Shown here piece by piece: positions 8,978 through 17,192 of a stretch of DNA of 64,000 bases. Positions within the stretch are counted from its first letter, which is position 1, and each line of letters opens with the position of its first letter. The DNA is taken from positions 62,001 through 126,000 of the forward strand of contig CAWDGV010000012.1 in the NCBI GenBank assembly GCA_963801985.1, in the 5' to 3' direction. Origin of the DNA: JABDQZ01 sp963801985 (lineage in GTDB: Bacteria; Pseudomonadota; Gammaproteobacteria; Chromatiales; Chromatiaceae). The notes below the pieces were generated by a model, which was given only the letters and a program-made list of their open reading frames with translations, made no database searches and was not told the DNA's origin. The translations under genes and the position numbers were made by a program.

Positions 8978-10144
8978 TTAGCCGGCATCCCAGAATTCTG
9001 TCTGGATACCGTCACCCAGGTCGGCATCGATCAGTCGGCGACGGACTTCCACTAGTCTCTCTATCAGCTCAGGTTCGGTTTTCGCGTAGGCATCCGCATC
9101 CGGTTCACGCTTTACTACCACACCGAGGAGCTCGGTAATGGCATTACCAATCGAATTCTGGCTGATGGTCACAATCAGTTTGCCATCATCATTCCTGTAA
9201 ATCAGTTGCTTGAATGCAGGTTGCCAGCGAATCGAATTGGCATACTTGGCGTCACGAATGCACTGGTCACGTACTTTCTTGGCTGTGCTGAGAAAATCCT
9301 TATTGAAAAGTAGAATATTTTCGACTTCATCCGGAAAATAGATATCCCGCTGAATAGGTGCATTGCGGGTTGAAACCTGCGAAAAGAAACTGCGGTAAAA
9401 ATCAATAAATCCCTTGAGTATCAGGTCGTACTCTTCCCAGAAACGCACGTCTTTCAGCGAGTCGATGCCACCCTGGATTTCCCAGCAGGGTAAACCCTGG
9501 GGATAGCCGGTCAGCTCAATTCTTGAATCCTTGGCACTGGCTGGCTTGAGAATTTTAAGATCCAGTGCGGTATCAAAAAACTGCCGGTAAACTTCACGCA
9601 TGTATTCCTGGAACAGGCTGTGCTGGCCGCCATCTGTCAGGTTGGGATTATTGGTGTCTGCCAGTTGTGCATTGCGTAAATCTTCCATTGGAAAAGTGAT
9701 GAAGTGATTATGCAGCATGCGAATACTGGGTACGCCGGGTGAGGTCAATGGCCAGGTGGCATCAAGACTGGCTTCTCCCGCCAGCACCAGGTGTTCACCC
9801 GGATCAGGAAACGTTTCTGTCATGTATTCAATGATGATCTGATTCATTCGGTTCCAGACGTGCCGAACCATCCCGGGCACCTGGGTCCGGCGTACTGGTC
9901 TGCCCAATGGATCCAGAATCACCTGGGAAGTGTTGTAAATGATGGATGTGTCAAAGGTGTTACTATGTCCCAGCGCTTTGCGGTAAAGCAGCAGGTTTTC
10001 CGGGTTGGAAAGCAGGCCGTTGTTATTTACCAGGTCATTGAGATTTTCGGTACTGTTGAAAAATTCATTGGGTTTCATGCCCTCGGGAACATCCAGGGGA
10101 ATGGGTCTGAAGGGTGTAATAATTTCACGGGGTCCGAACTGCAT
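8978..10144 (-). CDS. Conserved-looking hypothetical protein, 388 residues
   Basis: I do not recognise this protein. It is soluble, with no signal peptide or membrane helix, and has acidic and aromatic-rich stretches. Notable points: IRMLHNHFITFP around residue 145, an H-x-H-like pair reminiscent of, but not diagnostic for, HIT/GalT-type transferases; GYPQGLPCWEIQGGIDSL in the middle; and a charged helical C terminus. The open frame extends to a GTG at 10150, but the ATG at 10144 has AAAGG 8 bases upstream and is preferred. It is divergent from the ArsJ-type GAPDH with 88 bases between them, so they may share a promoter region. Convergent end with the TonB receptor. Base composition is like its neighbours. 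Confidence 0.7.
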   Translation of the reverse strand: MQFGPREIITPFRPIPLDVPEGMKPNEFFNSTENLNDLVNNNGLLSNPENLLLYRKALGHSNTFDTSIIYNTSQVILDPLGRPVRRTQVPGMVRHVWNRMNQIIIEYMTETFPDPGEHLVLAGEASLDATWPLTSPGVPSIRMLHNHFITFPMEDLRNAQLADTNNPNLTDGGQHSLFQEYMREVYRQFFDTALDLKILKPASAKDSRIELTGYPQGLPCWEIQGGIDSLKDVRFWEEYDLILKGFIDFYRSFFSQVSTRNAPIQRDIYFPDEVENILLFNKDFLSTAKKVRDQCIRDAKYANSIRWQPAFKQLIYRNDDGKLIVTISQNSIGNAITELLGVVVKREPDADAYAKTEPELIERLVEVRRRLIDADLGDGIQTEFWDAG

Positions 10145-10232
10145 GGTCACGCCTTTGTCAATTAATGGTAATAATCTGCTTGTAATCTATCGGGTATTAT
10201 AAAGGTTAAGTATTTTTCGGGTGAAATAAATA

Positions 10233-11231
10233 ATGAAAAGAGTCGGTATTAATGGCTTCGGCAGAATGGGGCGTCTGGGATTTCGCGCGGGCTGGGACAA
10301 GTCCGAGCTGGAAATAGTTCAGGTCAATGAAATTGCAACGGATGCTGAAGGTTCAGCGCATTTGCTTAAGTTTGACTCTGTCCACGGGACCTGGTCAGCA
10401 GAAACATCTGCTGATGGACAAAACATGATCGTTGATGGCAAAAAGCTGTCCTATTCATCTGATTCAAATATCGATGAGACTGATTGGTCTGGTTGCGATA
10501 TCGTGATTGAAGCAACCGGCCGGCATCACAAGAAACCGGAACTGCTGGAAAACTACTTCAGCCAGGGCGTGAAAAAAGTTATTGTCGCGGCACCTACAGA
10601 AGGCGCGCTGAATATCGTTTATGGTATTAACGATGACCAGTACAACCCGGATAAGCATCACTTGTTGACAGCCGCTTCGTGTACCACCAATTGCCTGGCG
10701 CCGGTGGTCAAGGTCATGCAGGAGAAGGTGGGTATCAGGCATGGTTGCATGACGACTATTCATGATATTACCAATACCCAGACGATAGTCGATAAAGGTC
10801 ACAAGGATCTGCGTCGTGCACGTGCCTGTGGTAATTCCCTGATACCCACGACGACTGGTTCAGCCAGGGCGATTACCAAAATCTTTCCTGAGCTGGCTGG
10901 CAAGTTGAATGGACATGCCGTGCGTGTACCGTTGCTGAATGCCTCTTTGACTGACTTTGTGTTTGAAGCTGAGCGCAAGGTAACCGCCGAGGAAATCAAT
11001 GCCTTATTCAGGGAAGCCGCTGAAGGCGAGTTAAAAGGCATACTGGGTTATGAAACCCGTCCGCTGGTCTCCGTGGACTATGTGAATGATCCGCGTTCTT
11101 CCATTGTTGATGCGTTATCGACCATGGTGATTGATGATACCCAGGTCAAGATTTATGCCTGGTATGACAACGAATGGGGTTACGTTAACCGCATGATGGA
11201 ACTGGCCGCCAAGGTGGCCCGTTCATTATGA
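10233..11231 (+). CDS. Glyceraldehyde-3-phosphate dehydrogenase, ArsJ-associated type
   Basis: Cytosolic NAD-dependent dehydrogenase, 332 residues. The N-terminal Rossmann motif is VGINGFGRMGRLGFRAGWDK and the catalytic cysteine is in ASCTTNCLAP at about residue 150. The region MTTIHDITNTQTIVDKGHKD followed by LRRARACGNSLIPTTTGSA matches the subfamily named for its pairing with ArsJ rather than housekeeping GapA, which has HA.T.TQ. In the known system this enzyme makes 1-arseno-3-phosphoglycerate for export by ArsJ, giving arsenate resistance. No arsJ, arsR or arsC is in this window, so the role here is open. A housekeeping GAPDH lies at 39.2 kb. Transcription probably ends in the palindromic repeats just downstream. 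Confidence 0.85.
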   Translation: MKRVGINGFGRMGRLGFRAGWDKSELEIVQVNEIATDAEGSAHLLKFDSVHGTWSAETSADGQNMIVDGKKLSYSSDSNIDETDWSGCDIVIEATGRHHKKPELLENYFSQGVKKVIVAAPTEGALNIVYGINDDQYNPDKHHLLTAASCTTNCLAPVVKVMQEKVGIRHGCMTTIHDITNTQTIVDKGHKDLRRARACGNSLIPTTTGSARAITKIFPELAGKLNGHAVRVPLLNASLTDFVFEAERKVTAEEINALFREAAEGELKGILGYETRPLVSVDYVNDPRSSIVDALSTMVIDDTQVKIYAWYDNEWGYVNRMMELAAKVARSL

Positions 11232-11241
11232 TTTATCTAAA

Positions 11242-11346
11242 GCTTGTGGGTTGCCTGTTTGCAGCGGCGCTTTAAATACATCCCTGTACGCTTGGTCACA
11301 GCATCCTTGCTGTGAACACCCCTGCAAACAGGCATTTCTCACAAGC
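11242..11346. repeat. Long palindromic intergenic repeat, copy 1
   Basis: Imperfect cruciform about 105 bases long. Outer arms gcttgtg/cacaagc and gcctgtttgcag/ctgcaaacaggc flank an inner hairpin cacagca-tcct-tgctgtg at 11297-11314. The central segment (ACATCCCTGTACGCTTGG and GCATCCTTGC) is shared with the second element 50 bases downstream, while the outer arms differ. It lies between the convergent GAPDH and pyrK genes and could act as a bidirectional transcription stop. Confidence 0.75.
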
Positions 11347-11394
11347 CCGGTCTGGTTGATAACGATAAGGCAATTGTCACCAAAAACTTGATAA

Positions 11395-11500
11395 AAGCTA
11401 CCGGTCACTTAGCCGCAGAGGACGCCGTTAACCCATCCCTGGGGGCTTGACAGCAGCATCCATGCTGCTGACACCTCTCCTGCTAAATGACCGGTAGCTT
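11395..11500. repeat. Long palindromic intergenic repeat, copy 2
   Basis: Second cruciform of the same architecture. The 19-base outer arms aagctaccggtcacttagc (11395-11413) and gctaaatgaccggtagctt (11482-11500) pair with one mismatch. The inner hairpin cagcagca-tcca-tgctgctg is at 11451-11470. It shares the core pattern TTAA..CATCCCTG...GCTTG...GCATCC.TGC with copy 1. It sits 9 bases past the pyrK stop. Confidence 0.78.
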
Positions 11501-11508
11501 CGTTGAGC

Positions 11509-12381
11509 TCAGGCTGTTTGAGAGAAGACCTTGTATCCATCAAACACGGGGCCATCCACGCAAACGCGTTTCATGGCAGAGCCGTTTTCGGTCTGAACTT
11601 CAACCACGCAGCCGGCGCAGCCACCAACGCCACAGGCCATGAACTCTTCCAGTGAAACCTGCACGGGAATATCAAATTCTCGTGCCAGGTTAACCACGGC
11701 TTCGAGCATGGGGTGAGGGCCGCAGGTGAAGATTTCGACTTCGTTGCGAGCAGCTTCGTCCAAAGAGTTCAGCCAGTCACGTGCCAGGTCGGTGACATAG
11801 CCTTCATGGCAACCGGGATAGCCCTGCAGGCTGGCGAGTCGACTGGCAATACCCCAGTCATCCAGTAATGGCATGGCTGCTATGACTGAATCCTGCAGGC
11901 CGGGAACCATGATCTGGGAAGGTTGTGGATTAAACGGAAAAGGTACTTCGGAACCTAAAATAACAAATGGTTGCAGGTCTTTGTCGTCCCTGACTGCTTC
12001 TGCCAGAAAGATCATGGGTGGCATGCCAACACCACCACCAATCATGAGCGGGCGTTTACGTGTGGGAGCAAAAGGCTGCCCAATAGGGCCCAGTAAACTG
12101 ATGGTCTCGCCAACCACACGTTTGGATAATTTTTGCGTACCTGTACCCACCATTTTGTAAAGTAAATCCACCCAGCCCTCGGTAGCTGAAACCCGCATGA
12201 TCGAGATGGGGCGGCGTAACGGTTGCAGGGGGTGTACTGTCAGGTGTACAAACTGACCGGGTAAAGCATGGGTTGCGCACTCAGGTGCCTGCAAACGTAG
12301 AATAAACTGATCGCCGGCCTTTTCTTCGTGTGACAAAACAACGGCATCTTCCTGAAATATGGTATCTCGATTATGTTTCAT
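11509..12381 (-). CDS. pyrK: PyrK-like dihydroorotate dehydrogenase electron-transfer subunit
   Basis: Iron-sulfur flavoprotein reductase of 290 residues. The ferredoxin-reductase FAD domain (about 10-110) has LPGQFVHLTV and the flavin-binding RRPISIM. The NAD domain starts at LMIGGGVGMPPMIFLAEAV. The C-terminal 2Fe-2S site is in ACGVGGCAGCVVEV plus a later Cys in RVCVDGP, the PyrK arrangement. In class 1B enzymes PyrK passes electrons from PyrD to NAD+. No pyrD gene is adjacent, which is unusual, so the partner must be encoded elsewhere or the protein serves another oxidoreductase. Its ATG overlaps the stop of the dihydroorotase-like gene by 4 bases (ATGA), so translation is coupled to pyrB-pyrX. 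Confidence 0.86.
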   Translation of the reverse strand: MKHNRDTIFQEDAVVLSHEEKAGDQFILRLQAPECATHALPGQFVHLTVHPLQPLRRPISIMRVSATEGWVDLLYKMVGTGTQKLSKRVVGETISLLGPIGQPFAPTRKRPLMIGGGVGMPPMIFLAEAVRDDKDLQPFVILGSEVPFPFNPQPSQIMVPGLQDSVIAAMPLLDDWGIASRLASLQGYPGCHEGYVTDLARDWLNSLDEAARNEVEIFTCGPHPMLEAVVNLAREFDIPVQVSLEEFMACGVGGCAGCVVEVQTENGSAMKRVCVDGPVFDGYKVFSQTA

Positions 12382-13679
12382 TGGTCATTTCCAGCTTCAT
12401 AAGTGACACGTCCTTCAAACAGGGTGTGAGTTACCAGTCCGGTGAACTCCCAGTTCAGGAAGGGTGTATTTTTACCCTGGCTTAACATATTTTCCTCACT
12501 CAGTATCCAGTGCGCTTCAGGGTCAAAGATGCAGATGTCAGCCGAACGGCCGGCGTCCAGTCTACCAAAGGGCAGGCCGGCAATCCTGGCGGGTGCAATG
12601 GTGACACGTTCCAGGGCGGTAGGTAAGTCCATAACTTTCTCCTGTACCAGCTTGAGTGTCAGTGGCAACAGGGTTTCCAGGGCAGAAATGCCAGCTTCAC
12701 TATCAGGGAACGGCATGTCTTTGGCATCCGGTTCGTGTGGCTGATGGTCCGAACAGATGGCCTGGATAGAGCCTTCGGCTACTGCCTTTCTTAAAGCATC
12801 GCGGTCAGCGAGGGTGCGCAAGGGCGGGTCAACGTGGCAACTGGTGTTGAAATCGTCGATATCCATCTCGGTGAGGTGGAGTTGATGGGCGCTTACATCA
12901 ATACTGAGATTAATACCATCGTGGCAGGCGCGCTTGATTTTCTTGACGCCTTTGGCCGTAGAGATACCCTGGAAATGAATGTGGGCACCGGTGGCTTCTG
13001 CCAATGCGATATCCCGTGCGACCGCGACGGTTTCCGCGGCTTCCGGAAATCCCGGTAAACCCAGTCGGGCAGCAATCACGCCTTCGTGCACACAACCCTC
13101 GTTGCGCAGGTGCGGGTCTTCCGGCTTGATAAAAACCTTGATGCCGAAGGTGGCTGCATATTCCAGTGCGCGGCGCTCAATCAGGGTGTTGCCAAGCGGA
13201 TGGCCAGCATTGCTGGCGGCGACACTGCCCGCTTCCTGTAGTGCCGCCATTTCACTCAGTTCCTTGCCGGCAAGGCGCTGCGTGAGCGCTGCAATGGCCA
13301 ACACTCTGGCATAGCCGGACTGCTTGGCTTTTCTACGTACCAGCTCCATAACGGCGGGAGTATCTATGACCGGGTCAGTGTCAGGTGGGCAGATCAGCGT
13401 AGTGATACCGCCTTTTGCCGCTGCCCGGGTTTCACTGGCAATGGTAGACTTGTGTTCCTGGCCGGGTTCACGCAGGCGGGCGCTGAGGTCTACCAGTCCC
13501 GGGCAGACAACCTTGCCGGAGGCATCGATAATCTGTTCGGGCTCAAAGCCGGATGGTCTGTCGCCGATCGCTAGAATCCTGCCCTGGCTTACATGAATAT
13601 CGACTTGCTCATCAATCTGGTTGGCCGGGTCAATTAGTCTTCCATTAATAATGCTGATAGAGGAAAAATGAGCTGTCAT
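12378..13679 (-). CDS. pyrX: Dihydroorotase-like protein, non-catalytic PyrX type
   Basis: Amidohydrolase-fold protein of 433 residues belonging to the dihydroorotase family. The metal-binding HxH of active enzymes (D.H.HLREPG) is replaced: here the segment reads GLVDLSARLREPGQ, with Ser and Arg at the two histidine positions. Later motifs persist (GAHIHFQGIS, SAHQLHLTEMDI, CSDHQPHEP). In Pseudomonas such an inactive homologue (PyrC', PyrX) is a structural subunit needed to assemble aspartate carbamoyltransferase into its dodecamer. The 4-base overlap with pyrB supports that role here. A true catalytic dihydroorotase would then be encoded elsewhere. It also overlaps pyrK by 4 bases. Confidence 0.9.
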   Translation of the reverse strand: MTAHFSSISIINGRLIDPANQIDEQVDIHVSQGRILAIGDRPSGFEPEQIIDASGKVVCPGLVDLSARLREPGQEHKSTIASETRAAAKGGITTLICPPDTDPVIDTPAVMELVRRKAKQSGYARVLAIAALTQRLAGKELSEMAALQEAGSVAASNAGHPLGNTLIERRALEYAATFGIKVFIKPEDPHLRNEGCVHEGVIAARLGLPGFPEAAETVAVARDIALAEATGAHIHFQGISTAKGVKKIKRACHDGINLSIDVSAHQLHLTEMDIDDFNTSCHVDPPLRTLADRDALRKAVAEGSIQAICSDHQPHEPDAKDMPFPDSEAGISALETLLPLTLKLVQEKVMDLPTALERVTIAPARIAGLPFGRLDAGRSADICIFDPEAHWILSEENMLSQGKNTPFLNWEFTGLVTHTLFEGRVTYEAGNDQ

Positions 13680-14683
13680 GCTTTTTCCTCGCCTGTGTTT
13701 TTGTCCTGGTGTTTTTCTTCATTCTGGGTGCCCAGGCACATCGTCATAATCGCCATGCGTACAGCAATACCGTTACTGACCTGTTCCAGAATCACTGAAC
13801 GTTTGCCGTCAGCCACGTTAGAGTCCATTTCAACGCCTCGGTTGATGGGGCCGGGGTGCATCACAATAGCATCCGGCTTGGCATGCTGTAAGCGTTCCTC
13901 GGTCAGGCCATAGAGACGGAAGTATTCGTGTTCACTGGGCAGTAATGCGCCCGCCATGCGTTCTTTCTGCAAACGCAACATAATGACCACATCCACATCT
14001 TTTATGCCATTGTTGAGGTCATGATAGACATGCACCCCCATGGCACGTGCATCGAATGGCAACAGGGTTCTCGGCGCGATGACCCGGACTTCAGAAACTC
14101 CCAGGGTGTTAAGAGCCAGAATCTGTGAGCGTGCAACCCGTGAATGCAGGATGTCACCGACAATCGCAACTCGCAGCGGTGTAAAGTCTCCCTTGTGCTG
14201 GCGAATGGTCAGCATATCCAGCATTGCCTGGGTCGGATGCGAATGGCTGCCGTCGCCGGCGTTCATGACGCTGATATGGGGTGCGCAATGATTGGCAATA
14301 AAATGCGCAGCGCCGGAGCTGGCATGCCTGACGACAAACATATCGCAATGCATGGCTTCCAGGTTTCTCAAGGTGTCCAGCAAAGATTCGCCTTTAGCCG
14401 TAGCCGAGGTGCTGATGTTAAGATTTAAAACATCGGCAGACAGGCGCTTGGCTGCCAGTTCAAAAGTTGTGCGGGTGCGAGTGCTGTTTTCAAAAAACAG
14501 GTTGGTAATGGTTTTGCCGCGTAATAAAGGTACCTTTTTAATAGAGCGACCCTGCCTGGAAAGTGATGTAAAACTTTCTGCGGTATCCAGTATCTGGGTG
14601 AGCAAATCCTTTTTCAGGCCATCAATCGACAGAAAATGTTTCAGTTGGCCGTCCCTGTTCAGCTGGCTGTTGCGATTCATCAT
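13676..14683 (-). CDS. pyrB: Aspartate carbamoyltransferase catalytic subunit
   Basis: Committed step of pyrimidine synthesis: carbamoyl phosphate plus aspartate to N-carbamoylaspartate, in the cytosol. It has 335 residues, typical of the longer class A enzymes that pair with PyrX. The carbamoyl-phosphate site FFENSTRTRTTFELAAKRL is intact, as are the 80s-loop Ser/Lys region (TATAKGESLLDTLRNL), HPTQAMLDMLTI and MHPGPINRGVEMDS near the C terminus. GGAGG precedes the double ATG at 14683. It sits directly after pyrR (one base between) and overlaps pyrX by 4 bases. No pyrI regulatory subunit is present, consistent with a PyrB-PyrX holoenzyme. Confidence 0.96.
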   Translation of the reverse strand: MMNRNSQLNRDGQLKHFLSIDGLKKDLLTQILDTAESFTSLSRQGRSIKKVPLLRGKTITNLFFENSTRTRTTFELAAKRLSADVLNLNISTSATAKGESLLDTLRNLEAMHCDMFVVRHASSGAAHFIANHCAPHISVMNAGDGSHSHPTQAMLDMLTIRQHKGDFTPLRVAIVGDILHSRVARSQILALNTLGVSEVRVIAPRTLLPFDARAMGVHVYHDLNNGIKDVDVVIMLRLQKERMAGALLPSEHEYFRLYGLTEERLQHAKPDAIVMHPGPINRGVEMDSNVADGKRSVILEQVSNGIAVRMAIMTMCLGTQNEEKHQDKNTGEEKA

Positions 14684-14684
14684 C

Positions 14685-15239
14685 TCAACTGCCTCCCTCT
14701 GTCGGGTTGGTGATTTTGCCTATTGTCAGGCTTAGGGGCGATGGTCCGGTAAGCGTCATGTAATCATTCTGGATTAAAGTGGGCTTGAGGCCGATGACGT
14801 CGGCTTCTATCGGCAGTTCACGTCCATCTTTCTCAATCAGGGCTGCAAACACAATGGATGCAGGCCGGCCAAAATCAAAGATTTCATTCATGGCTGCACG
14901 GATTGTACGGCCAGTCTGTAAAACATCATCCACCAGGATGATATGCCGGTCTTCGACTTCAAAGGGAATCTCTGATGGCTTAACCTGGGGGTTGAGTCCG
15001 ATGCGGGAAAAGTCATCGCGGTAAAATGAAATATTCAGGGTGCCCAGTGGCTCCGGGATATCCAGTAAGGTATGCAGTTTTTCGGCGACCCAAACGCCGC
15101 CGGTGTGAATACCGATCATGACCGGGTCTTCAATTTTATTTTTTGCCAGCTGGGTTTTAAGTTCGCCGGCCATGCCATCAATCAATTCAAGGATAGCGTT
15201 TTCCTGCATGAATTCAGTCGGGTTTATTTGTTTAGCCAT
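14685..15239 (-). CDS. pyrR: PyrR bifunctional pyrimidine regulator/uracil phosphoribosyltransferase
   Basis: Phosphoribosyltransferase-fold protein of 184 residues. The PRPP-binding loop is HIILVDDVLQTGRTIRAAMN and the N-terminal GIHTGGVWVAEKL matches PyrR. In Gram-positives PyrR attenuates the pyr operon by RNA binding; in Pseudomonas it lies in this same operon and its regulatory mechanism is less clear. I see no PyrR-type anti-terminator before pyrB in the one-base gap, so any control must act further upstream. Its start overlaps the end of yqgF by 16 bases. Confidence 0.93.
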   Translation of the reverse strand: MAKQINPTEFMQENAILELIDGMAGELKTQLAKNKIEDPVMIGIHTGGVWVAEKLHTLLDIPEPLGTLNISFYRDDFSRIGLNPQVKPSEIPFEVEDRHIILVDDVLQTGRTIRAAMNEIFDFGRPASIVFAALIEKDGRELPIEADVIGLKPTLIQNDYMTLTGPSPLSLTIGKITNPTEGGS

Positions 15240-15622
15240 GTTTCCAGTATCAGTTTTGCGGCCATGGAGTCGACCAGGGTGACATCTTTGGCAGATTTTT
15301 TTCCAAGGCGGTTGATTGCTTCACGCGAAGTCAGTCGTTCGTCCACCATTGCGACCGGGAGTTTATAACGCCCTTCAAGTTGCCGTGCAAATCGTTTGGC
15401 GCGGTTCGCCAGTTCAGCTTCCTGGTCATCCATCTGGTAGGGCAGGCCGACAACCAGCATGTCGGGTTGCCATTCCCTGATAATGCGTTCAATACCATCC
15501 CAGTCAGGCTTCTGCTTTATATAAGATAGCGTGGTTACCGGGCTGGCTGTTCCAGTTATGGATTGTCCTACTGCAATACCGATTTTGTGGGTGCCGAAAT
15601 CGAAACCCAGTGTACTGCCCAT
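15224..15622 (-). CDS. ruvX: YqgF/RuvX family pre-16S rRNA nuclease/Holliday junction resolvase-like
   Basis: RNase H-fold nuclease of 132 residues, normal for YqgF. The first acidic strand is GFDFGTHKIGIAVG, the second WQPDMLVVGLP, and the last catalytic motif is VAMVDERLTSREA followed by KDVTLVDSMAAKLILE. E. coli YqgF trims the 5' end of pre-16S rRNA and was originally proposed to be a Holliday-junction resolvase. The gene starts within the TGATG junction at the end of yqgE, so the two are translationally coupled, as in many gammaproteobacteria. Confidence 0.94.
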   Translation of the reverse strand: MGSTLGFDFGTHKIGIAVGQSITGTASPVTTLSYIKQKPDWDGIERIIREWQPDMLVVGLPYQMDDQEAELANRAKRFARQLEGRYKLPVAMVDERLTSREAINRLGKKSAKDVTLVDSMAAKLILETWLNK

Positions 15623-16185
15623 CAGGCATGCCCTGCGGTAGATGATAGCAGGTTCAGGTCGACGCCAATTTTACTGGCAGCAGCCTGCCAGCGTTGTTCT
15701 ACCGGGAGGTCGAACAATATCTGCTCGTCGGCAGGCACGGACAGCCAGGCATTATCCACTATTTCCTGCTCCAGCTGGCCTTGACCCCAGCCGGCATAAC
15801 CCAGGGCTACCAGGCTTTGTTGAGGACCCTTGCCATGCGCAATAGCTTCGAGGATATCACGCGAGGTAGTAATGGCCAGGGTGTCCGTAATCTTGAGTGT
15901 TGAGTCCCATTTTTTACTGAAATGGTGCAGCACAAAACCACGATCCTCTTCAACCGGGCCGCCGTTGAATACCAGTTGGCTGGCATCAGTGTCACTTTCT
16001 TCACTGATGTTCATATGTTCGAAAATATCCGATAAATGCATTTCGATTGGGCGGTTTATGACAATGCCCATAGCGCCCTGGTCGCTGTGTTCGCAAATAT
16101 AGGTAACGGTATGAAAAAAATTGGGATCATTAAGCGCCGGCATGGCGATGAGGAAATGATTCGTCAGGTTTGATCCAGGCTCCAT
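15622..16185 (-). CDS. yqgE: YqgE/AlgH family protein
   Basis: Conserved protein of 187 residues, family UPF0301/DUF179. It starts with LTNHFLIAMPALNDPNFFHT and continues with YICEHSDQGAMGIVINRPIE and FNGGPVEEDRGFVLH, all family hallmarks, and contains LALGYAGWGQGQLEQEI near the C terminus. The P. aeruginosa homologue AlgH was reported to affect alginate expression, but the biochemical role is not settled. It overlaps yqgF by one base (TGATG). The gap to the tonB gene is 116 bases and holds no gene. Confidence 0.95.
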   Translation of the reverse strand: MEPGSNLTNHFLIAMPALNDPNFFHTVTYICEHSDQGAMGIVINRPIEMHLSDIFEHMNISEESDTDASQLVFNGGPVEEDRGFVLHHFSKKWDSTLKITDTLAITTSRDILEAIAHGKGPQQSLVALGYAGWGQGQLEQEIVDNAWLSVPADEQILFDLPVEQRWQAAASKIGVDLNLLSSTAGHA

Positions 16186-16301
16186 GACTGTAAGTATCCA
16201 ATGCTACGGGGTTTTCTTCAAGCGCCATTTGATCTTTGAATGGCTCTATCAAGCTCAGGGAAGGGCTTATTCAGTGACTGACCGGTACCAAGGGGTGCTA
16301 A

Positions 16302-17183
16302 TCACTGTTTACTGAATAATTTGTTGCCACTGACAAACTGCCATGTCCGCGTAATAACCAGTTCATCTGTCTCCTGGCGAATATTTTTCGGGAATGGTGC
16401 AAAAGGTGAGGCCAGGTTAACGATTCGAATCGCGGCATCATCAAGGAGTTTGTGTCCGGATGATTTACGGATCTTGATGCTGCTGACTTTGCCATCCGGT
16501 TTTAAAATCACTGTCATCAGGATATTGCCGTAGATCTTTTTCTTTTTGGCTTCTTCCGGGTAGTTGAGGTTGCCGATACTTTCCACCTTTTTGCGCCAGG
16601 CTGTCAGGTAGGAGGCGTATTTGTATTCCTGGGTACTGCTGTTAATAAATTTACGGCGGGGTTTTTTGCTCTGCGTCTGCTTGCGAAAATCAATTTCAGC
16701 TGTCAGCAGATCAATTTCAGTCTGGGTACTGGCCAGCAACTGGTCCATGCTGATTGTTTTGGACTGTTTTTCAACCTTGGGTTTGGGTTTTGCCGCGACT
16801 TTTTTCCGGGGCGCTTTTTTCTGCACCAGGACTTTATTTTCCGGAGCTGACTGGGCTGGCGGTGTTGGAGATGCTTCAACCTGTTTTTTCGGTTCAGGTT
16901 TCAAAGTCGGTTTGGTTGGTTCTGAAGTCAGACGTTTTTTCTCTTCCAGTTCACCGCCGCCTTTCTGTGACTGTTGTGCAAGAAAATCCACTTCCTGGTC
17001 ATTTTTTTCCACGATGGGATTTCTGACAACGATAATGTCGAGAGCCTTTTCGCTGTTTTCCTGTTGTGGATTAACAACATCGAAAACGACACCAAGGATG
17101 ATAATGGCATGAATCACCAGGGCAACGAGCAGCATCATTCCCAGACGATCCGAGGAGTTGATACTGTGAGCTAGTGAAGACAT
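16302..17183 (-). CDS. tonB: TonB-family energy transducer
   Basis: Inner-membrane-anchored periplasmic protein of 293 residues. An N-terminal helix (LGMMLLVALVIHAIIILGVV, about 15-35) anchors it. A long Lys/Pro/Glu-rich spacer follows (about 75-160; PKPKVEKQSK, PTPPAQSAPE), then a TonB C-terminal domain from NLNYPEEAKKKKIYG through RKSSGHKLLDDAAIRIVNLA. It probably links the proton-motive force to outer-membrane partners. The position between yqgE and gshB, divergent from pilG, is that of P. aeruginosa TonB3 (PA0406), which is reported to be needed for twitching and pilus assembly. That placement, not the sequence alone, suggests a pilus link. No exbB/exbD is nearby. Confidence 0.92.
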   Translation of the reverse strand: MSSLAHSINSSDRLGMMLLVALVIHAIIILGVVFDVVNPQQENSEKALDIIVVRNPIVEKNDQEVDFLAQQSQKGGGELEEKKRLTSEPTKPTLKPEPKKQVEASPTPPAQSAPENKVLVQKKAPRKKVAAKPKPKVEKQSKTISMDQLLASTQTEIDLLTAEIDFRKQTQSKKPRRKFINSSTQEYKYASYLTAWRKKVESIGNLNYPEEAKKKKIYGNILMTVILKPDGKVSSIKIRKSSGHKLLDDAAIRIVNLASPFAPFPKNIRQETDELVITRTWQFVSGNKLFSKQ

Positions 17184-17192
17184 GCAGTAACT

